Assembly (NCBI GenBank): GCA_030425145.1
Contig: JAUHVK010000026.1
Coordinates: 1-63,039 of the forward strand
Origin: Alphaproteobacteria bacterium
GTDB taxonomy: Bacteria > Pseudomonadota > Alphaproteobacteria > Rhodobacterales > Rhodobacteraceae
Length of the DNA stretch: 63,039 nt
Reading direction: 5' to 3'
Part shown: one piece after another, positions 44,306 through 53,648 of the stretch
Layout of the letters: each line of letters opens with the position of its first letter
Position numbering within the stretch: the first letter of the stretch is position 1
Translations under genes and position numbers: made by a program
The notes under the pieces: model-generated
Databases searched by the model: none
What the model was told of the DNA's origin: nothing
What the model saw: the letters and a program-made list of their open reading frames with translations, nothing else

Positions 44306-45717
44306 AGCCGGTCTCCGATCAGGAATTCGGCAGCGCGGTCCAGCCGGATATGGGGTGGGCCATCACCGGGTTTGAGATTGAGCTGCGCCGGGGCGAAGCG
44401 CATGACCTGATAATCCTGATCCAGCCACTTTTCCGCGCCGTCGCGCGCGGGGCCAAGCAGGTGCGACGGGTCCTGCGGCAGCTCTCCGGGGTAGAAGGCG
44501 GCCTGTTTGCCGCTGTCCAGAAGGGTGCCGCGCACGCAGGGCAGTTCGGTGCCGTTATGCGCGCGCATTTCCTCGACCGTGGCGCGCAAGGATGCGATCG
44601 ACATGGCGCTGGTCTTGGCCCCTGCGAATTGGGCGCGGTCGCGGGCATCGCGGGTCAGCGCTTCCATGATTGCGGTCAGGCGGGCGTGCTGCGTGTGGTG
44701 CAGGTGGTCGGCTTTGGTGGCGGCGAAAAGGATCTTCTCAACCCGTTTGCCGAGGAGGAGCTGGGTCAGAAACTGGTTCTGGCCGGGGCGAAACGCGCCG
44801 AGGATGTCGGCCATCGCCTGCCGCATGTCTTCGACCGCCTGAGGGCCGGCATGGATCGCGCCCAGCGCGTCGACCAGCACGATCTGGCGGTCGATCTTGG
44901 CGAAGTGATCGCGGAAGAAGGGTTTGACGACCTGGGATTTGTAGGCCTCGAACCGCCGCTCCATCTCGCGGGCGAGGGATTTGCGCGGCGGGGTTGGCGT
45001 GGCTGGCATGGGGGCGAAGGTGAGGACCGGGCTGCCGGCGAGATCGCCGGGCAGAAGAAAGCGGCCGGGCGTGCAATCGGAGAACCCCGCCTGCCGCGCA
45101 GCGGTCAGATAGGCGGTGAAACGGGCGGCAAGCGCCTGTGCGCGGGGTTCTTCGAGCGGCGCAGTGGTGTCTTCGGCTTTGGCAAGGGCAAGGTAGTCCT
45201 GCGCAAGGTCGCGGTTTTCGATCCGCTTAAGGGTTTCTTCAGACCATTGGTGGTAGCTTTTGTCGAGCAAGCCAAGATCAAGCAACCACTCACCGGGATA
45301 ATCCACGATGTCGAGATGTATGGTCCGTGGGCCTTGAAGCCCGGACAAGAGCCCCGAGGGGCGCACTTTCAATGACAGGCGCAATTCGCTGATTGTGCGC
45401 GTGCTGTCGGGCCAGTGTGGATCGCGGGCCGTCAAAGTGCCCAAATGGGATTCGTAATCAAAACGCGGGAGCGTGTCGTCGGGTTGCGGTTGCAGATAGG
45501 CCGAGAGAATGCGCCCTTCGCTTTGCGCCAGAAGGCCGGGCATACGCCCCCGATCCATCAGGTTCGACACCAGAGACGTGATGAACACCGTCTTGCCCGA
45601 CCGCGCGAGGCCCGTCACGCCAAGGCGGATCGTGGGTTCGAAAAACGCGCCCGACACCGTGTCGGTGACATTCTCGAAGCCGCGGGTCAGCGTGTCGGCG
45701 ATGGTGGAAATGACCAA
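44302..45717 (-). CDS. YcjX-family GTPase-like protein
   Basis: This 471-residue P-loop protein has Walker A in GLARSGKTVFITSL and an aspartate motif in LDIVDYPGEWLLDLGLL. The TTG at 45717 is chosen as start (reading MVISTIADTLTRGFENV) because AAGAGG lies six bases upstream and it matches the usual YcjX N-terminus; ATG 45762 would add 15 unrelated residues. YcjX proteins bind GTP or GDP; their cellular role is unclear but they are stress-linked. Confidence 0.9.
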   Translation of the reverse strand: MVISTIADTLTRGFENVTDTVSGAFFEPTIRLGVTGLARSGKTVFITSLVSNLMDRGRMPGLLAQSEGRILSAYLQPQPDDTLPRFDYESHLGTLTARDPHWPDSTRTISELRLSLKVRPSGLLSGLQGPRTIHLDIVDYPGEWLLDLGLLDKSYHQWSEETLKRIENRDLAQDYLALAKAEDTTAPLEEPRAQALAARFTAYLTAARQAGFSDCTPGRFLLPGDLAGSPVLTFAPMPATPTPPRKSLAREMERRFEAYKSQVVKPFFRDHFAKIDRQIVLVDALGAIHAGPQAVEDMRQAMADILGAFRPGQNQFLTQLLLGKRVEKILFAATKADHLHHTQHARLTAIMEALTRDARDRAQFAGAKTSAMSIASLRATVEEMRAHNGTELPCVRGTLLDSGKQAAFYPGELPQDPSHLLGPARDGAEKWLDQDYQVMRFAPAQLNLKPGDGPPHIRLDRAAEFLIGDRL

Positions 45718-45828
45718 GGGCGGCCTCTTTTCATTGCGTTGGCCCCAGAGATAAAGGCGCATGTCCTCGGTTACCAGTGCTGCGCAAGGGGGATTGTTCG
45801 GCGCAATTCGTCAGGATAAGCGGGGCGC

Positions 45829-46599
45829 ATGCCCAGATTTGCCCTGAAAGTCGAATATGATGGCGCGCCTTTTGCCGGATGGCAAAGGCAGGCGGAACAC
45901 CCGTCTGTACAGGGCGCAATCGAAGCCGCGCTTGCCAAACTGGAGCCGGGTGAGCACACGATAGCGGCCGCCGGGCGTACCGATGCGGGCGTGCATGCGC
46001 GCGGGCAGGTCTGCCATTGCGATCTGTTCAAGGACTGGTCGCCGTTCCGGTTGTCGGAGGCGCTGAACTACCATCTCAAACCTCTGCCTGTGGCGATTGT
46101 CGATGCGGCCCAGGTCGCAGACGACTGGCATGCGCGGTTCTCGGCGATGGAGCGGCGGTATCTGTTTCGGCTGGTGTCGCGCCGAGCTCCCCTGACGCTA
46201 GAGGCCGGTCAGGTCTGGCAGGTGAAACACGATCTGGAGCGTGCGCCAATGCAGAAGGCGGCGCAGCATCTGATCGGTTTGCATGACTTCACCACCTTCC
46301 GGTCCACGATGTGCCAGGCGGCTTCGCCTGTGAAAACTCTGGATGCGCTAGATATCCGCGAGGTGGAGACCGATTGGGGCGCGGAGTTCCAATTCCGCCT
46401 GCGCGCGCGGTCTTTCCTGCACAATCAGGTGCGCAGCTTTGTCGGTACGCTGGAGCGTGTTGGGGCCGGGGCGTGGGCGCCGGAAGATGTGAAGGCGGCC
46501 TTGGACGCACGGGACCGGGCGGCCTGCGGACCGGTCTGTCCGCCACAGGGGTTGTATCTTGTGGGTGTAGGCTATCCGGACGATCCGTTTCAGCGTTAG
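45829..46599 (+). CDS. truA: tRNA pseudouridine synthase A
   Basis: This 256-residue enzyme has the catalytic Asp in [18 protein letters not shown]-terminal [15 protein letters not shown] and C-terminal [19 protein letters not shown]. It modifies positions 38-40 of tRNA anticodon stem-loops. It is divergent from ycjX. Confidence 0.96.
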   Translation: MPRFALKVEYDGAPFAGWQRQAEHPSVQGAIEAALAKLEPGEHTIAAAGRTDAGVHARGQVCHCDLFKDWSPFRLSEALNYHLKPLPVAIVDAAQVADDWHARFSAMERRYLFRLVSRRAPLTLEAGQVWQVKHDLERAPMQKAAQHLIGLHDFTTFRSTMCQAASPVKTLDALDIREVETDWGAEFQFRLRARSFLHNQVRSFVGTLERVGAGAWAPEDVKAALDARDRAACGPVCPPQGLYLVGVGYPDDPFQR

Positions 46600-46653
46600 G
46601 CATTGTTGCGCTGTGCGCGGATCATCGGGGGAAGCAGATTTTGAAAATCTGCC

Positions 46654-46700
46654 TGGGGCTCTGCCCCAGACCCCGAGGTATTTGTGAAACAGAGAAGAAT
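46654..46700. repeat. Intergenic hairpin repeat, copy B
   Basis: TGGGGCTCTGCCCCA hairpin, then CCCCGAGGTATTTGTGAAAC and AGAGAAGA. It is preceded by the hairpin CAGATTTTGAAAATCTG (46635-46651). It lies after truA and may act as its transcript end. No gene is seen in 46600-46898. Confidence 0.65.
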
Positions 46701-46898
46701 TGGACTTGTTTTGCGGGTAAATTTGCCCGATGAGACAGGCCATGACACATCTGACCGATATCCGACGAGACTTCTGATCTTGTTTTGCCGCCCAGAACTG
46801 TGGGCGATCCGTCACCTTTTGTCTGAATTCACATCCTTTCCGTTGACTTGGCCCGCGCCGCTTGGCACGGCTTGGGCTTCCTGAAGTGAGGTTTTCCC

Positions 46899-48080
46899 AT
46901 GATCCCCTCTGTTTTGCCGACTTATTCCCGCGCGCCGCTTCATTTTGTGAAAGGCGAAGGCACCTGGCTGATCGAGGCGGACGGTCGACGTTTTCTCGAT
47001 CTGGGCGCGGGCATTGCCGTAAACGCGCTGGGCCATGCCCATCCCGCGCTGGTTCAAACGTTGACCGACCAGGCGCAGAAGTTGTGGCACGTGTCGAACC
47101 TCTACGAGATTCCGCAGCAGCAGGCGCTGGCCGACAAGCTGGTGGCGAGCACCTTTGCCGATACGGTGTTTTTCACCAATTCGGGGACGGAATCCTGCGA
47201 ACTCGCGGTCAAGATGGCGCGCAAGTATTGGTACGAGAAGGGTCATCCTGAAAAGACCACGATCATCACGTTTGGCGGATCGTTCCATGGTCGGTCGTCG
47301 GCCGGGATCGCGGCTGCTGGATCCGAGAAGATGATCAAGGGATTTGCGCCGCTCCTGCCAGGGTTCACTCATGTGGGCTGGGGTGACCATGATGCGCTGC
47401 ACGCAGCAATCGAAGAGACGGTTGGCGCGATCCTTATCGAGCCGGTTCAGGGTGAAGGCGGGATTCGTCCGCTGCCTGACCAGTGTCTGAAGGGTCTGCG
47501 CGCGCTGTGCGACGAGAAGGGCATCCTGCTGATCCTTGATGAGGTGCAATGTGGCGTGGCACGGACGGGTCGGCTTTTTGCGCATGAATGGGCCGGGGTC
47601 ACGCCGGACATCATGATGGTCGCCAAGGGCATCGGCGGGGGCTTTCCGTTGGGTGCCGTTCTGGCCACCGAAGAGGCTGCGTCGGGCATGACGGCGGGCA
47701 CGCATGGATCGACATATGGCGGCAATCCGCTGGCCTGTGCCGTGGGCTGCGCGGTGATGGACATTGTCAGCACACAGGAATTTCTGGACACGGTGAATGC
47801 GCGGGCCGGGTTCCTGCGTCAAAAGCTTGAAGGTCTCGTCGCGGCGCATCCTGACGTGTTCGAAGGCGTCCGCGGAATGGGCCTGATGATGGGGCTCAAG
47901 TGCAAGGTGGCGCCGATTGAGGTGGTTAAGGCGGGCTATGAGTGCGGTGTCATCACCGTGCCCGCGGCGGACAACGTGGTGCGGTTGCTGCCGCCGCTTA
48001 ACATCAGCGAGGACGAGATCTCCGAAGCGGTGAACCGGCTGGAATTCGCGGCAGACGCGGTGCGCGAGGCGCAGGGCTGA
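46899..48080 (+). CDS. argD: Acetylornithine aminotransferase
   Basis: This 393-residue class III PLP enzyme carries the substrate and cofactor motifs [34 protein letters not shown] and the PLP lysine in [16 protein letters not shown]. It makes N-acetylornithine in arginine synthesis. It is followed 10 bases later by argF, the next needed carbamoylation step after deacetylation, giving an argDF operon. GTGAGG lies upstream of the ATG. Confidence 0.96.
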   Translation: MIPSVLPTYSRAPLHFVKGEGTWLIEADGRRFLDLGAGIAVNALGHAHPALVQTLTDQAQKLWHVSNLYEIPQQQALADKLVASTFADTVFFTNSGTESCELAVKMARKYWYEKGHPEKTTIITFGGSFHGRSSAGIAAAGSEKMIKGFAPLLPGFTHVGWGDHDALHAAIEETVGAILIEPVQGEGGIRPLPDQCLKGLRALCDEKGILLILDEVQCGVARTGRLFAHEWAGVTPDIMMVAKGIGGGFPLGAVLATEEAASGMTAGTHGSTYGGNPLACAVGCAVMDIVSTQEFLDTVNARAGFLRQKLEGLVAAHPDVFEGVRGMGLMMGLKCKVAPIEVVKAGYECGVITVPAADNVVRLLPPLNISEDEISEAVNRLEFAADAVREAQG

Positions 48081-48090
48081 GGGCAGGACT

Positions 48091-49017
48091 ATGAAGCATT
48101 TTCTGGATATTCACAAAACCGATGCGGGCGATCTGCGGTCCGTGATCGATCAGGCCATTGCCATGAAGAGCAGCCGCAACGGGCGTCCGAAAGGGTCCCC
48201 AGATGATGAACTGCCGCTTGCCGGGCGGATGGTCGCGCTGATCTTCGAGAAGCCATCGACGCGCACGCGCGTGTCCTTCGATGTCGGTGTGCGCCAGATG
48301 GGCGGTCAGACGATGGTGCTGTCCGGGTCGGACATGCAACTGGGCCATGGCGAAACCATTGCCGACACGGCGCGGGTGATGAGCCGCTATGTCGATCTGA
48401 TCATGATCCGCACGTTTGACGAGGCGGTGCTGGAAGAGATGGCGGAATATGCGAGCGTTCCGGTGATCAATGGTCTGACCGACCGCACCCATCCCTGCCA
48501 GATCATGGCGGATGTGATGACCTATGAAGAGCATCGCGGGCCGATCAAGGGCAAGAAGGTGGTCTGGTGCGGCGACGGCAACAATGTCTGCGCTTCCTTC
48601 CTGCACGCTGCAGCGCAGTTCGGGTTCGACTTCACGTTCACCGGGCCAGTTCAGCTTGATCCGGAGATGGAGTTCGTTGGGCTGGCGCGCAATGCCGGTG
48701 TTTCGGTGGCAATCGAGCGCGATCCGTTCAAGGCGGTTGAGGGGGCCGATCTTGTCGTCGCGGATACCTGGGTGTCGATGCATGACGCGCAGTCGGCCAA
48801 GGAGCGGCGGCACAACATGCTGCGGTCCTATCAGGTCAATGTCGACCTGATGCGGCACGCCAAACCGGACGCGCTTTTCATGCATTGTCTGCCGGCGCAT
48901 CGCGGGGAAGAGGTGACATCCGAAGTGATGGACGGCCCGCAATCAGTGATCTTTGATGAGGCGGAAAACCGGCTGCATGCGCAAAAGGCGATCATGCGCT
49001 ACTGCCTCGGCGTGTAA
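48091..49017 (+). CDS. argF: Ornithine carbamoyltransferase
   Basis: This 308-residue enzyme has the carbamoyl-phosphate motif [15 protein letters not shown], the HPCQ motif ([13 protein letters not shown]), the ornithine loop [16 protein letters not shown] (in place of SMG) and the catalytic [12 protein letters not shown]. It forms citrulline from ornithine and carbamoyl phosphate. Its 3' end overlaps the converging Hint gene by 19 bases. Confidence 0.97.
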   Translation: MKHFLDIHKTDAGDLRSVIDQAIAMKSSRNGRPKGSPDDELPLAGRMVALIFEKPSTRTRVSFDVGVRQMGGQTMVLSGSDMQLGHGETIADTARVMSRYVDLIMIRTFDEAVLEEMAEYASVPVINGLTDRTHPCQIMADVMTYEEHRGPIKGKKVVWCGDGNNVCASFLHAAAQFGFDFTFTGPVQLDPEMEFVGLARNAGVSVAIERDPFKAVEGADLVVADTWVSMHDAQSAKERRHNMLRSYQVNVDLMRHAKPDALFMHCLPAHRGEEVTSEVMDGPQSVIFDEAENRLHAQKAIMRYCLGV

Positions 49018-50105
49018 TCACAGATAAACACGTTTTGTTTTTGACCGCTTTTTAGGCCCTGCAATTTGCGCGACGCATTTTGCAGGGCTTTTCGTTTTCG
49101 CAGGTGGTCCCTGCTGTGGCTGACCGTCAGGCAGGGACGCACGGGTGGTCCGTTCAGAGCTTGGGAACTGTCCGGAGATGCCGGGAACAAACGGTGGAGG
49201 CAGGCGCGGTCCCGTGCTGTCAGGCCCGCCATGACCATTGCGCCCAGCAGCAATGTTTCGGTGCAGCATCCGTGCGCAAAGACGATTTCATGTCGCGCAC
49301 AGGCGAAGTGAATCCATGTCACGGCGCGTTTCCCGCGTAACTGACGAACGCCCGGAAGGCATGCCAGGGCTTTTGCGGGTACAAACACTTCGGTCCGGAA
49401 CCGATGGGACATTTGCCCCTGTCCCCCGACGAGGATCCGGTGCTGTGGTGATACGATCAGGTCTGTCGCGGGGTGGTCAGGCCCAAGAGCCGATGCCCGG
49501 ATCAGGATTGGTGCCGACTTTTCCGAGTGCTGGTCCAGCACTTGCAGATGGCGACGGGTCCACAGCACCGGTTGTGCGCCATTGTCGAGGGTCCGAACAA
49601 AATCGCCCGGACGCAGATCCTGGACCGAGCGTGGCCCCGAAGGAGTTTCGATGCGGGTGTTCTGCGCAAAGCAGATCGTTTGATATGTTGCAGACGTATC
49701 GCGGTCTGACGTCCAGAATGCGTTGGGTTGGGACCGGCTGCCACCATTGGACCAGTACCACCCTTCGAGATCGAAACCCGGCGACCAGACAAGTTGCACC
49801 AACTCGCCTGATCCCGAATCGAGGCCCTCGAAAACTACGGCGCCTTGCCCCGGTCCGACATAATCACTGCGGATGATGGTTGCGTCAGCCATCGTGGTAG
49901 TGCCGCCATTGCCAGACCAGCTCAGATCATAGGCGTCGCCCACACCGAATTCATAGGGCGACGGATCGCCTTCATTCGAAGTAATTACCAGATCCCTGGT
50001 CGAGTTTGGCGGGTAGTCGAAATAGCTGTACTCCGTTGTCACGTTGACATTGCTGCCCGACGCGATCGCGAATTCATTATTTACTGCATTGATGACGACG
50101 ACCAA
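48999..50105 (-). CDS. Hint-domain (Hedgehog/intein-like) protein
   Basis: This 368-residue protein contains a Hint_2 domain from about residue 143: [20 protein letters not shown], then [14 protein letters not shown] and [11 protein letters not shown] (the TxxH-like block reads SPQHR). The N-terminal 140 residues are Gly/Ser/Asp-rich and beta-like, as in secreted repeat proteins. Such Rhodobacterales Hint proteins are thought to be exported and self-processing, without evidence here. The likely start is TTG 50105 with AAAGGAG eight bases upstream; an ATG at 50110 is out of frame and stops after nine codons. The last 30 residues read across the argF terminator. Confidence 0.85.
   Translation of the reverse strand: MVVVINAVNNEFAIASGSNVNVTTEYSYFDYPPNSTRDLVITSNEGDPSPYEFGVGDAYDLSWSGNGGTTTMADATIIRSDYVGPGQGAVVFEGLDSGSGELVQLVWSPGFDLEGWYWSNGGSRSQPNAFWTSDRDTSATYQTICFAQNTRIETPSGPRSVQDLRPGDFVRTLDNGAQPVLWTRRHLQVLDQHSEKSAPILIRASALGPDHPATDLIVSPQHRILVGGQGQMSHRFRTEVFVPAKALACLPGVRQLRGKRAVTWIHFACARHEIVFAHGCCTETLLLGAMVMAGLTARDRACLHRLFPASPDSSQALNGPPVRPCLTVSHSRDHLRKRKALQNASRKLQGLKSGQKQNVFICDYTPRQ
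49056..49092 (+). terminator. Rho-independent terminator after argF
   Basis: GCCCTGCAA..TGCG pairs with CGCA..TTGCAGGGC around CGA, followed by TTTTCGTTTT. It lies inside the 3' coding part of the converging Hint gene. Confidence 0.85.
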
Positions 50106-50180
50106 GACATGGGCTCCTTTTCAGAGCGCAATGTCCGGCAAAATCATTGACGGTCGCTTAAGTGGTGAGTCGATCGATGT

Positions 50181-50399
50181 TCAGGGCACGTTGTCGACGC
50201 CGGACTCACCCCAGGGATGACAGCGGGCGATTCGGCGCGCGGCGAGCCATCCACCCTTGATCCCGCCATGTTTGCGCAACGCTTCGAGCGCGTAGGCAGA
50301 GCAGGTGGGATGGTAGCGACAGTTGTGGCCGACCCAGGGGCTGAAGATCAGTCGGTAGGCGCGGACGGGCAGGGCGAGAGTCCAGGCCAGCGGGGTCAT
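50181..50399 (-). CDS. yidD: Membrane protein insertion efficiency factor YidD
   Basis: This 72-residue protein has the YidD core [20 protein letters not shown] with conserved cysteines and a second block [15 protein letters not shown]. It binds the inner membrane by an amphipathic N-terminal helix and aids YidC-mediated insertion. It overlaps rnpA by four bases in the usual rpmH-rnpA-yidD order. Confidence 0.94.
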   Translation of the reverse strand: MTPLAWTLALPVRAYRLIFSPWVGHNCRYHPTCSAYALEALRKHGGIKGGWLAARRIARCHPWGESGVDNVP

Positions 50400-50800
50400 G
50401 TCGAAGCGTGGATCTTGCGCAAGGCGTAGGTCAAATCGCCTTTGAGCGCCTGAAAGTCGCGGTCGATGGTCACGCCGGGGCGCCCGATCAGCACGTAATC
50501 CCAGCCGGGCTGTGCACCGAACATCAGCGCTTCGGCAACGACAGCGCGCAGTCGGCGCTTGGCGCGATTGCGGGCGACCGCGTTGCCGATCTTCTTGGAG
50601 CAGGTGTAGCCGACGCGGATTGTCGGATCGCCGTCATCGCGATGCCGGGCCTGCACCAGCATCCCGTCTGTTCCCCGGCGCAGAGCCCGGGCGGCACGGA
50701 GGAAGTCGGCGCGGTGACGCAACACAGTGACATGCGGACATGACAACACCGCCGGAGGCGTATTTCCCCTTGTGTCCAAGGAGGCCTCCGGCGGTGTCAT
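50396..50800 (-). CDS. rnpA: Ribonuclease P protein component
   Basis: This 134-residue basic protein has the RnpA signature [18 protein letters not shown] and the upstream [11 protein letters not shown] block. It assists the RNase P RNA in tRNA 5' maturation. It follows rpmH by 28 bases. The N-terminal 20 residues ([20 protein letters not shown]) are not conserved, so translation may begin slightly downstream. Confidence 0.95.
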   Translation of the reverse strand: MTPPEASLDTRGNTPPAVLSCPHVTVLRHRADFLRAARALRRGTDGMLVQARHRDDGDPTIRVGYTCSKKIGNAVARNRAKRRLRAVVAEALMFGAQPGWDYVLIGRPGVTIDRDFQALKGDLTYALRKIHAST

Positions 50801-50828
50801 GTCAGTTCGCCTGATGGGTCGCGGAGGC

Positions 50829-50963
50829 TTACGCGCTCAGCGACTTGCGACCGCGTGCGCGGCGTGCATTCAGGACCTTGCGGCCAGCCTTGGTGGCCAT
50901 GCGCGCACGGAAGCCGTGGCGGCGCTTACGAACGAGGTTCGAGGGCTGATAGGTGCGTTTCAT
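50829..50963 (-). CDS. rpmH: 50S ribosomal protein L34
   Basis: This 44-residue protein begins [20 protein letters not shown] and ends GRKSLSA, unmistakably L34. It is first of the rpmH-rnpA-yidD set. Confidence 0.98.
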   Translation of the reverse strand: MKRTYQPSNLVRKRRHGFRARMATKAGRKVLNARRARGRKSLSA

Positions 50964-51468
50964 CGCGTCCAACTCCGTTTAATCGGGCCGGGCCGCGCGG
51001 ATTCGGCGACCGGGTGTGTTCGAAGCCCGTGCTATAGGCAGGTGACTTTGGGTTGTCAAACGCTGTGTCGCGGATTTTCGGTGATTTTCTTGTTCAGACG
51101 CACGATGCGCCGACGCATCGTGTGCGTTACGTTGCGGAACGCAATTGGGGGCGCTGCCCCCGTCGCCCGATGGGCGACTCCCCCGAAGTATTTTTGAACC
51201 AGAGAAGCATAGTGAGATTGAGTGGGAGTGCCTGTGGTTTGAAATATTGGCACATGGGCGCGTGTGGGTCTGACACAGACTGCAACAAAGCGCGGCGGTG
51301 TTGGCCGGGATTGTTTCAATCCGGGGCGATCCTGACAGAATTCTCACGTAAAGCAGAGCGCCGGATCAAGCGGGCGTGAACCGGGTGTTGCAGCGGGGCT
51401 GCAAGGCTCATGTTTTGGGCAACACAGACGCATCATCTGGAGAGGCGGCACAAGCTGGCCTGTATGAC
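50964..51468. other. Non-coding interval with rpmH promoter region and repeat copy C
   Basis: No convincing gene is visible. The interval must hold the minus-strand rpmH promoter near 50964-51060. It also contains repeat copy C. The stretch 51210-51468 shows no hairpin or ribosome site that I would call. Confidence 0.5.
51147..51209. repeat. Intergenic hairpin repeat, copy C
   Basis: GGGGGCGCTGCCCCC hairpin, then hairpin GTCGCCC-GAT-GGGCGAC, then CCCCCGAAGTATTTTTGAAC and CAGAGAAGC. The last part nearly equals copy B (GTATTTGTGAAACAGAGAAG). Confidence 0.7.
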
Positions 51469-52203
51469 ATGACGGATATGACTGAGACCCGAGACACCAC
51501 CGTGTGGAAACGTTACGCTCCCCTGATCGTGATCGGCGCGGTGGCGCTGGTTGGTGCGGTCACGTTGCGCGATTACCTGAGTTTTGAGACGCTGGCGGCG
51601 AATCGTGAGGCGTTGGAGGCGTTCCGCGATGCCAATTACCTGCTGACCGCCGCTGTGTTCATGCTGGCCTATGTGGGGATCGTCGGTTTCTCATTGCCCG
51701 GGGCGACGATTGCGACGCTGACGGGAGGGTTCCTGTTCGGGGTGTTCCCCGGCGCCTTGTTCAACGTCCTGGCGGCTACGATTGGCGCGACAGTGATCTT
51801 TCTGGCCGCGCGTTACGGGTTGGGGGAACGGCTGGCGGCCAGGATGGATGCGAGCGCTGGCGTCGTGCGCAAGATCAAGGACGGGATCGATGAGAACCAA
51901 TGGTCGATGCTGTTCCTGATCCGGCTGGTGCCGGCGGTGCCGTTCTTTGTTGCGAATCTCGTGCCGGCGCTGGTGGGCGTGCCGCTCTACCGGTTTGTTG
52001 TGTCGACCTTCCTCGGGATCATTCCGGGGGGCGTGGTCTATACCTCGGTCGGGGCCGGTCTGGGCGAAGTGTTCGCACGGGGTGAAACTCCTGATCTGGG
52101 GATCATTTTCGAGCCGCACATCCTGCTGCCGATTCTTGGTCTCTGTGCGCTGGCGGCGCTGCCGATTGTGCTGAAGGCCGTGCGCGGCAAAAAGGGGCTG
52201 TGA
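51469..52203 (+). CDS. TVP38/TMEM64-family membrane protein
   Basis: The product is about 244 residues. A first helix (LIVIGAVALVGAVTLRDYL) precedes the SNARE-associated/VTT domain with FSLPGATIATLTGGFLFG, FLIRLVPAVPFFVANLVPAL and a C-terminal helix. VTT-domain proteins resemble DedA transporters and lipid scramblases. Start taken at ATG 51469 (MTDMTETRDTTVWKRY); no strong ribosome site is visible, and 51376 is an alternative. It is followed two bases later by a flavin reductase, a pair also known as fusion proteins. Confidence 0.88.
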   Translation: MTDMTETRDTTVWKRYAPLIVIGAVALVGAVTLRDYLSFETLAANREALEAFRDANYLLTAAVFMLAYVGIVGFSLPGATIATLTGGFLFGVFPGALFNVLAATIGATVIFLAARYGLGERLAARMDASAGVVRKIKDGIDENQWSMLFLIRLVPAVPFFVANLVPALVGVPLYRFVVSTFLGIIPGGVVYTSVGAGLGEVFARGETPDLGIIFEPHILLPILGLCALAALPIVLKAVRGKKGL

Positions 52204-52205
52204 TC

Positions 52206-53624
52206 ATGGAAACGATCAAGACGGATGTGTTGGTGATCGGCGCAGGCTCTGGCGGGTTGTCGGTGGCGGCGGGTGCTGTGCAGATGGGGGCCAGCGTGGT
52301 CCTGCTCGAAGCACACAAGATGGGGGGCGATTGCCTCAACTATGGATGTGTTCCTTCTAAAGCGCTGATTGCCTCGGCAAAGACGGCCCATACGATGCGC
52401 CACGCGGACCACTACGGGATCGCCAGCGTCACGCCGCAGGTGGATTATGCAGCGGCGAAGGATCACGTGGCGGATGTGATTGGCCAGATCGAACCGGTCG
52501 ACAGCCAGGAACGATTCGAAGGGCTGGGCGTGCGGGTCATCCGCGAATTCGGGCGCTTTGTTTCAGCGACCGAGGTTGAGGCGGGGCCTTATCGGATCAC
52601 CGCGCGACGGATCGTGATCGCCACGGGATCGTCGCCATTTGTGCCGCCGATCCCCGGGTTGGACAGCGTTCCCTACATCACCAACGAGTCCCTTTGGGAG
52701 TTGCGCGAACAGCCGGAGCATCTCTTGGTGATAGGGGGCGGGCCGATCGGAATGGAGATGGCGCAGGCGCATTTGCGACTGGGATCCAAAGTGACGGTGA
52801 TCGAAGGGGCCAAGGCGCTGGGTAAGGATGACCCGGAGATGGCCGAGATTGTACTGGACAGCCTGCGCGCCGAGGGGCTGGAGATTGCCGAAGGTTCGAA
52901 CGCCAAGGAGGTACGCGGCGCCGCGGGGGCGATTGAGGTCCAGACCGAGGATGGGCGCGTGTTCAAGGGCACGCATATCCTTGTTGCCGTGGGACGGCGC
53001 GCCAATACCGAGGGTCTCGATCTGGACAAGGCTGGCATCAGGACGACGCGCTCGGGCATCGCGGTGGATGACCGTCTGCGCACGTCCAACAGGAAGGTCT
53101 ATGCGATTGGCGATGTGGCGGGTGGGCTGCAATTCACCCATGTGGCCGGATACCATGCCGGTGTGATCATCCGGTCGATGCTGTTCGGTCTGCCTTCCAA
53201 GGCAACGACGCGGCACATTCCCTGGGCCACATATACTCAGCCGGAACTGGCGCAGGTGGGGCTGACGGAAGCCCGGGCGCGCAAGGAGCATGGAACCAAG
53301 CTTGAAGTTGTGCGGTTCCTCTTCAGCCACAACGACCGCGCCATTGCCGAGCGCAAGACGCGCGGTCTGATCAAGGTGATGGTGGTCAAGGGGCGTCCGG
53401 TCGGCGCATCGATTGCTGGCGAACAGGCGGGGGAACTCATCAACCTTTGGGCGCTGGTGATCGCCAACAAGATGAAAATGAGCCAGATTGCCAATATGGT
53501 CGCGCCCTATCCCACAATCGGAGAACTTAACAAAAGGGCTGCGGGGGCTTATTTCTCACCCCGACTGTTTGAAAGTGACACAGTGAAGAAAGTTGTCGGA
53601 CTTGTTCAGAAGTGGCTGCCATGA
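52206..53624 (+). CDS. FAD-dependent disulfide-type oxidoreductase (mercuric reductase-like)
   Basis: This 472-residue protein of pyridine nucleotide-disulfide oxidoreductase class I has an FAD motif (LVIGAGSGGLSVAAG), redox-active cysteines in GGDCLNYGCVPSKALI, an NAD(P) motif (LLVIGGGPIGMEMA) and a dimerisation domain (WATYTQPELAQVGLTEA). The C-terminal histidine pair of dihydrolipoamide dehydrogenase is absent: the end reads MVAPYPTIGELNKRAAG, as in mercuric-reductase-like proteins, yet no C-terminal Cys pair or MerR is present. Substrate is therefore unknown. It may cooperate with the TVP38 protein at the membrane. Confidence 0.9.
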   Translation: METIKTDVLVIGAGSGGLSVAAGAVQMGASVVLLEAHKMGGDCLNYGCVPSKALIASAKTAHTMRHADHYGIASVTPQVDYAAAKDHVADVIGQIEPVDSQERFEGLGVRVIREFGRFVSATEVEAGPYRITARRIVIATGSSPFVPPIPGLDSVPYITNESLWELREQPEHLLVIGGGPIGMEMAQAHLRLGSKVTVIEGAKALGKDDPEMAEIVLDSLRAEGLEIAEGSNAKEVRGAAGAIEVQTEDGRVFKGTHILVAVGRRANTEGLDLDKAGIRTTRSGIAVDDRLRTSNRKVYAIGDVAGGLQFTHVAGYHAGVIIRSMLFGLPSKATTRHIPWATYTQPELAQVGLTEARARKEHGTKLEVVRFLFSHNDRAIAERKTRGLIKVMVVKGRPVGASIAGEQAGELINLWALVIANKMKMSQIANMVAPYPTIGELNKRAAGAYFSPRLFESDTVKKVVGLVQKWLP

Positions 53625-53648
53625 CGTGACCGGGGCGGAGCTGTAGTT

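Noticed and set aside
46684-46884. 66-codon plus-strand frame after truA
   Set aside because: Begins inside the hairpin repeat, lacks a ribosome site and shows no coding pattern.
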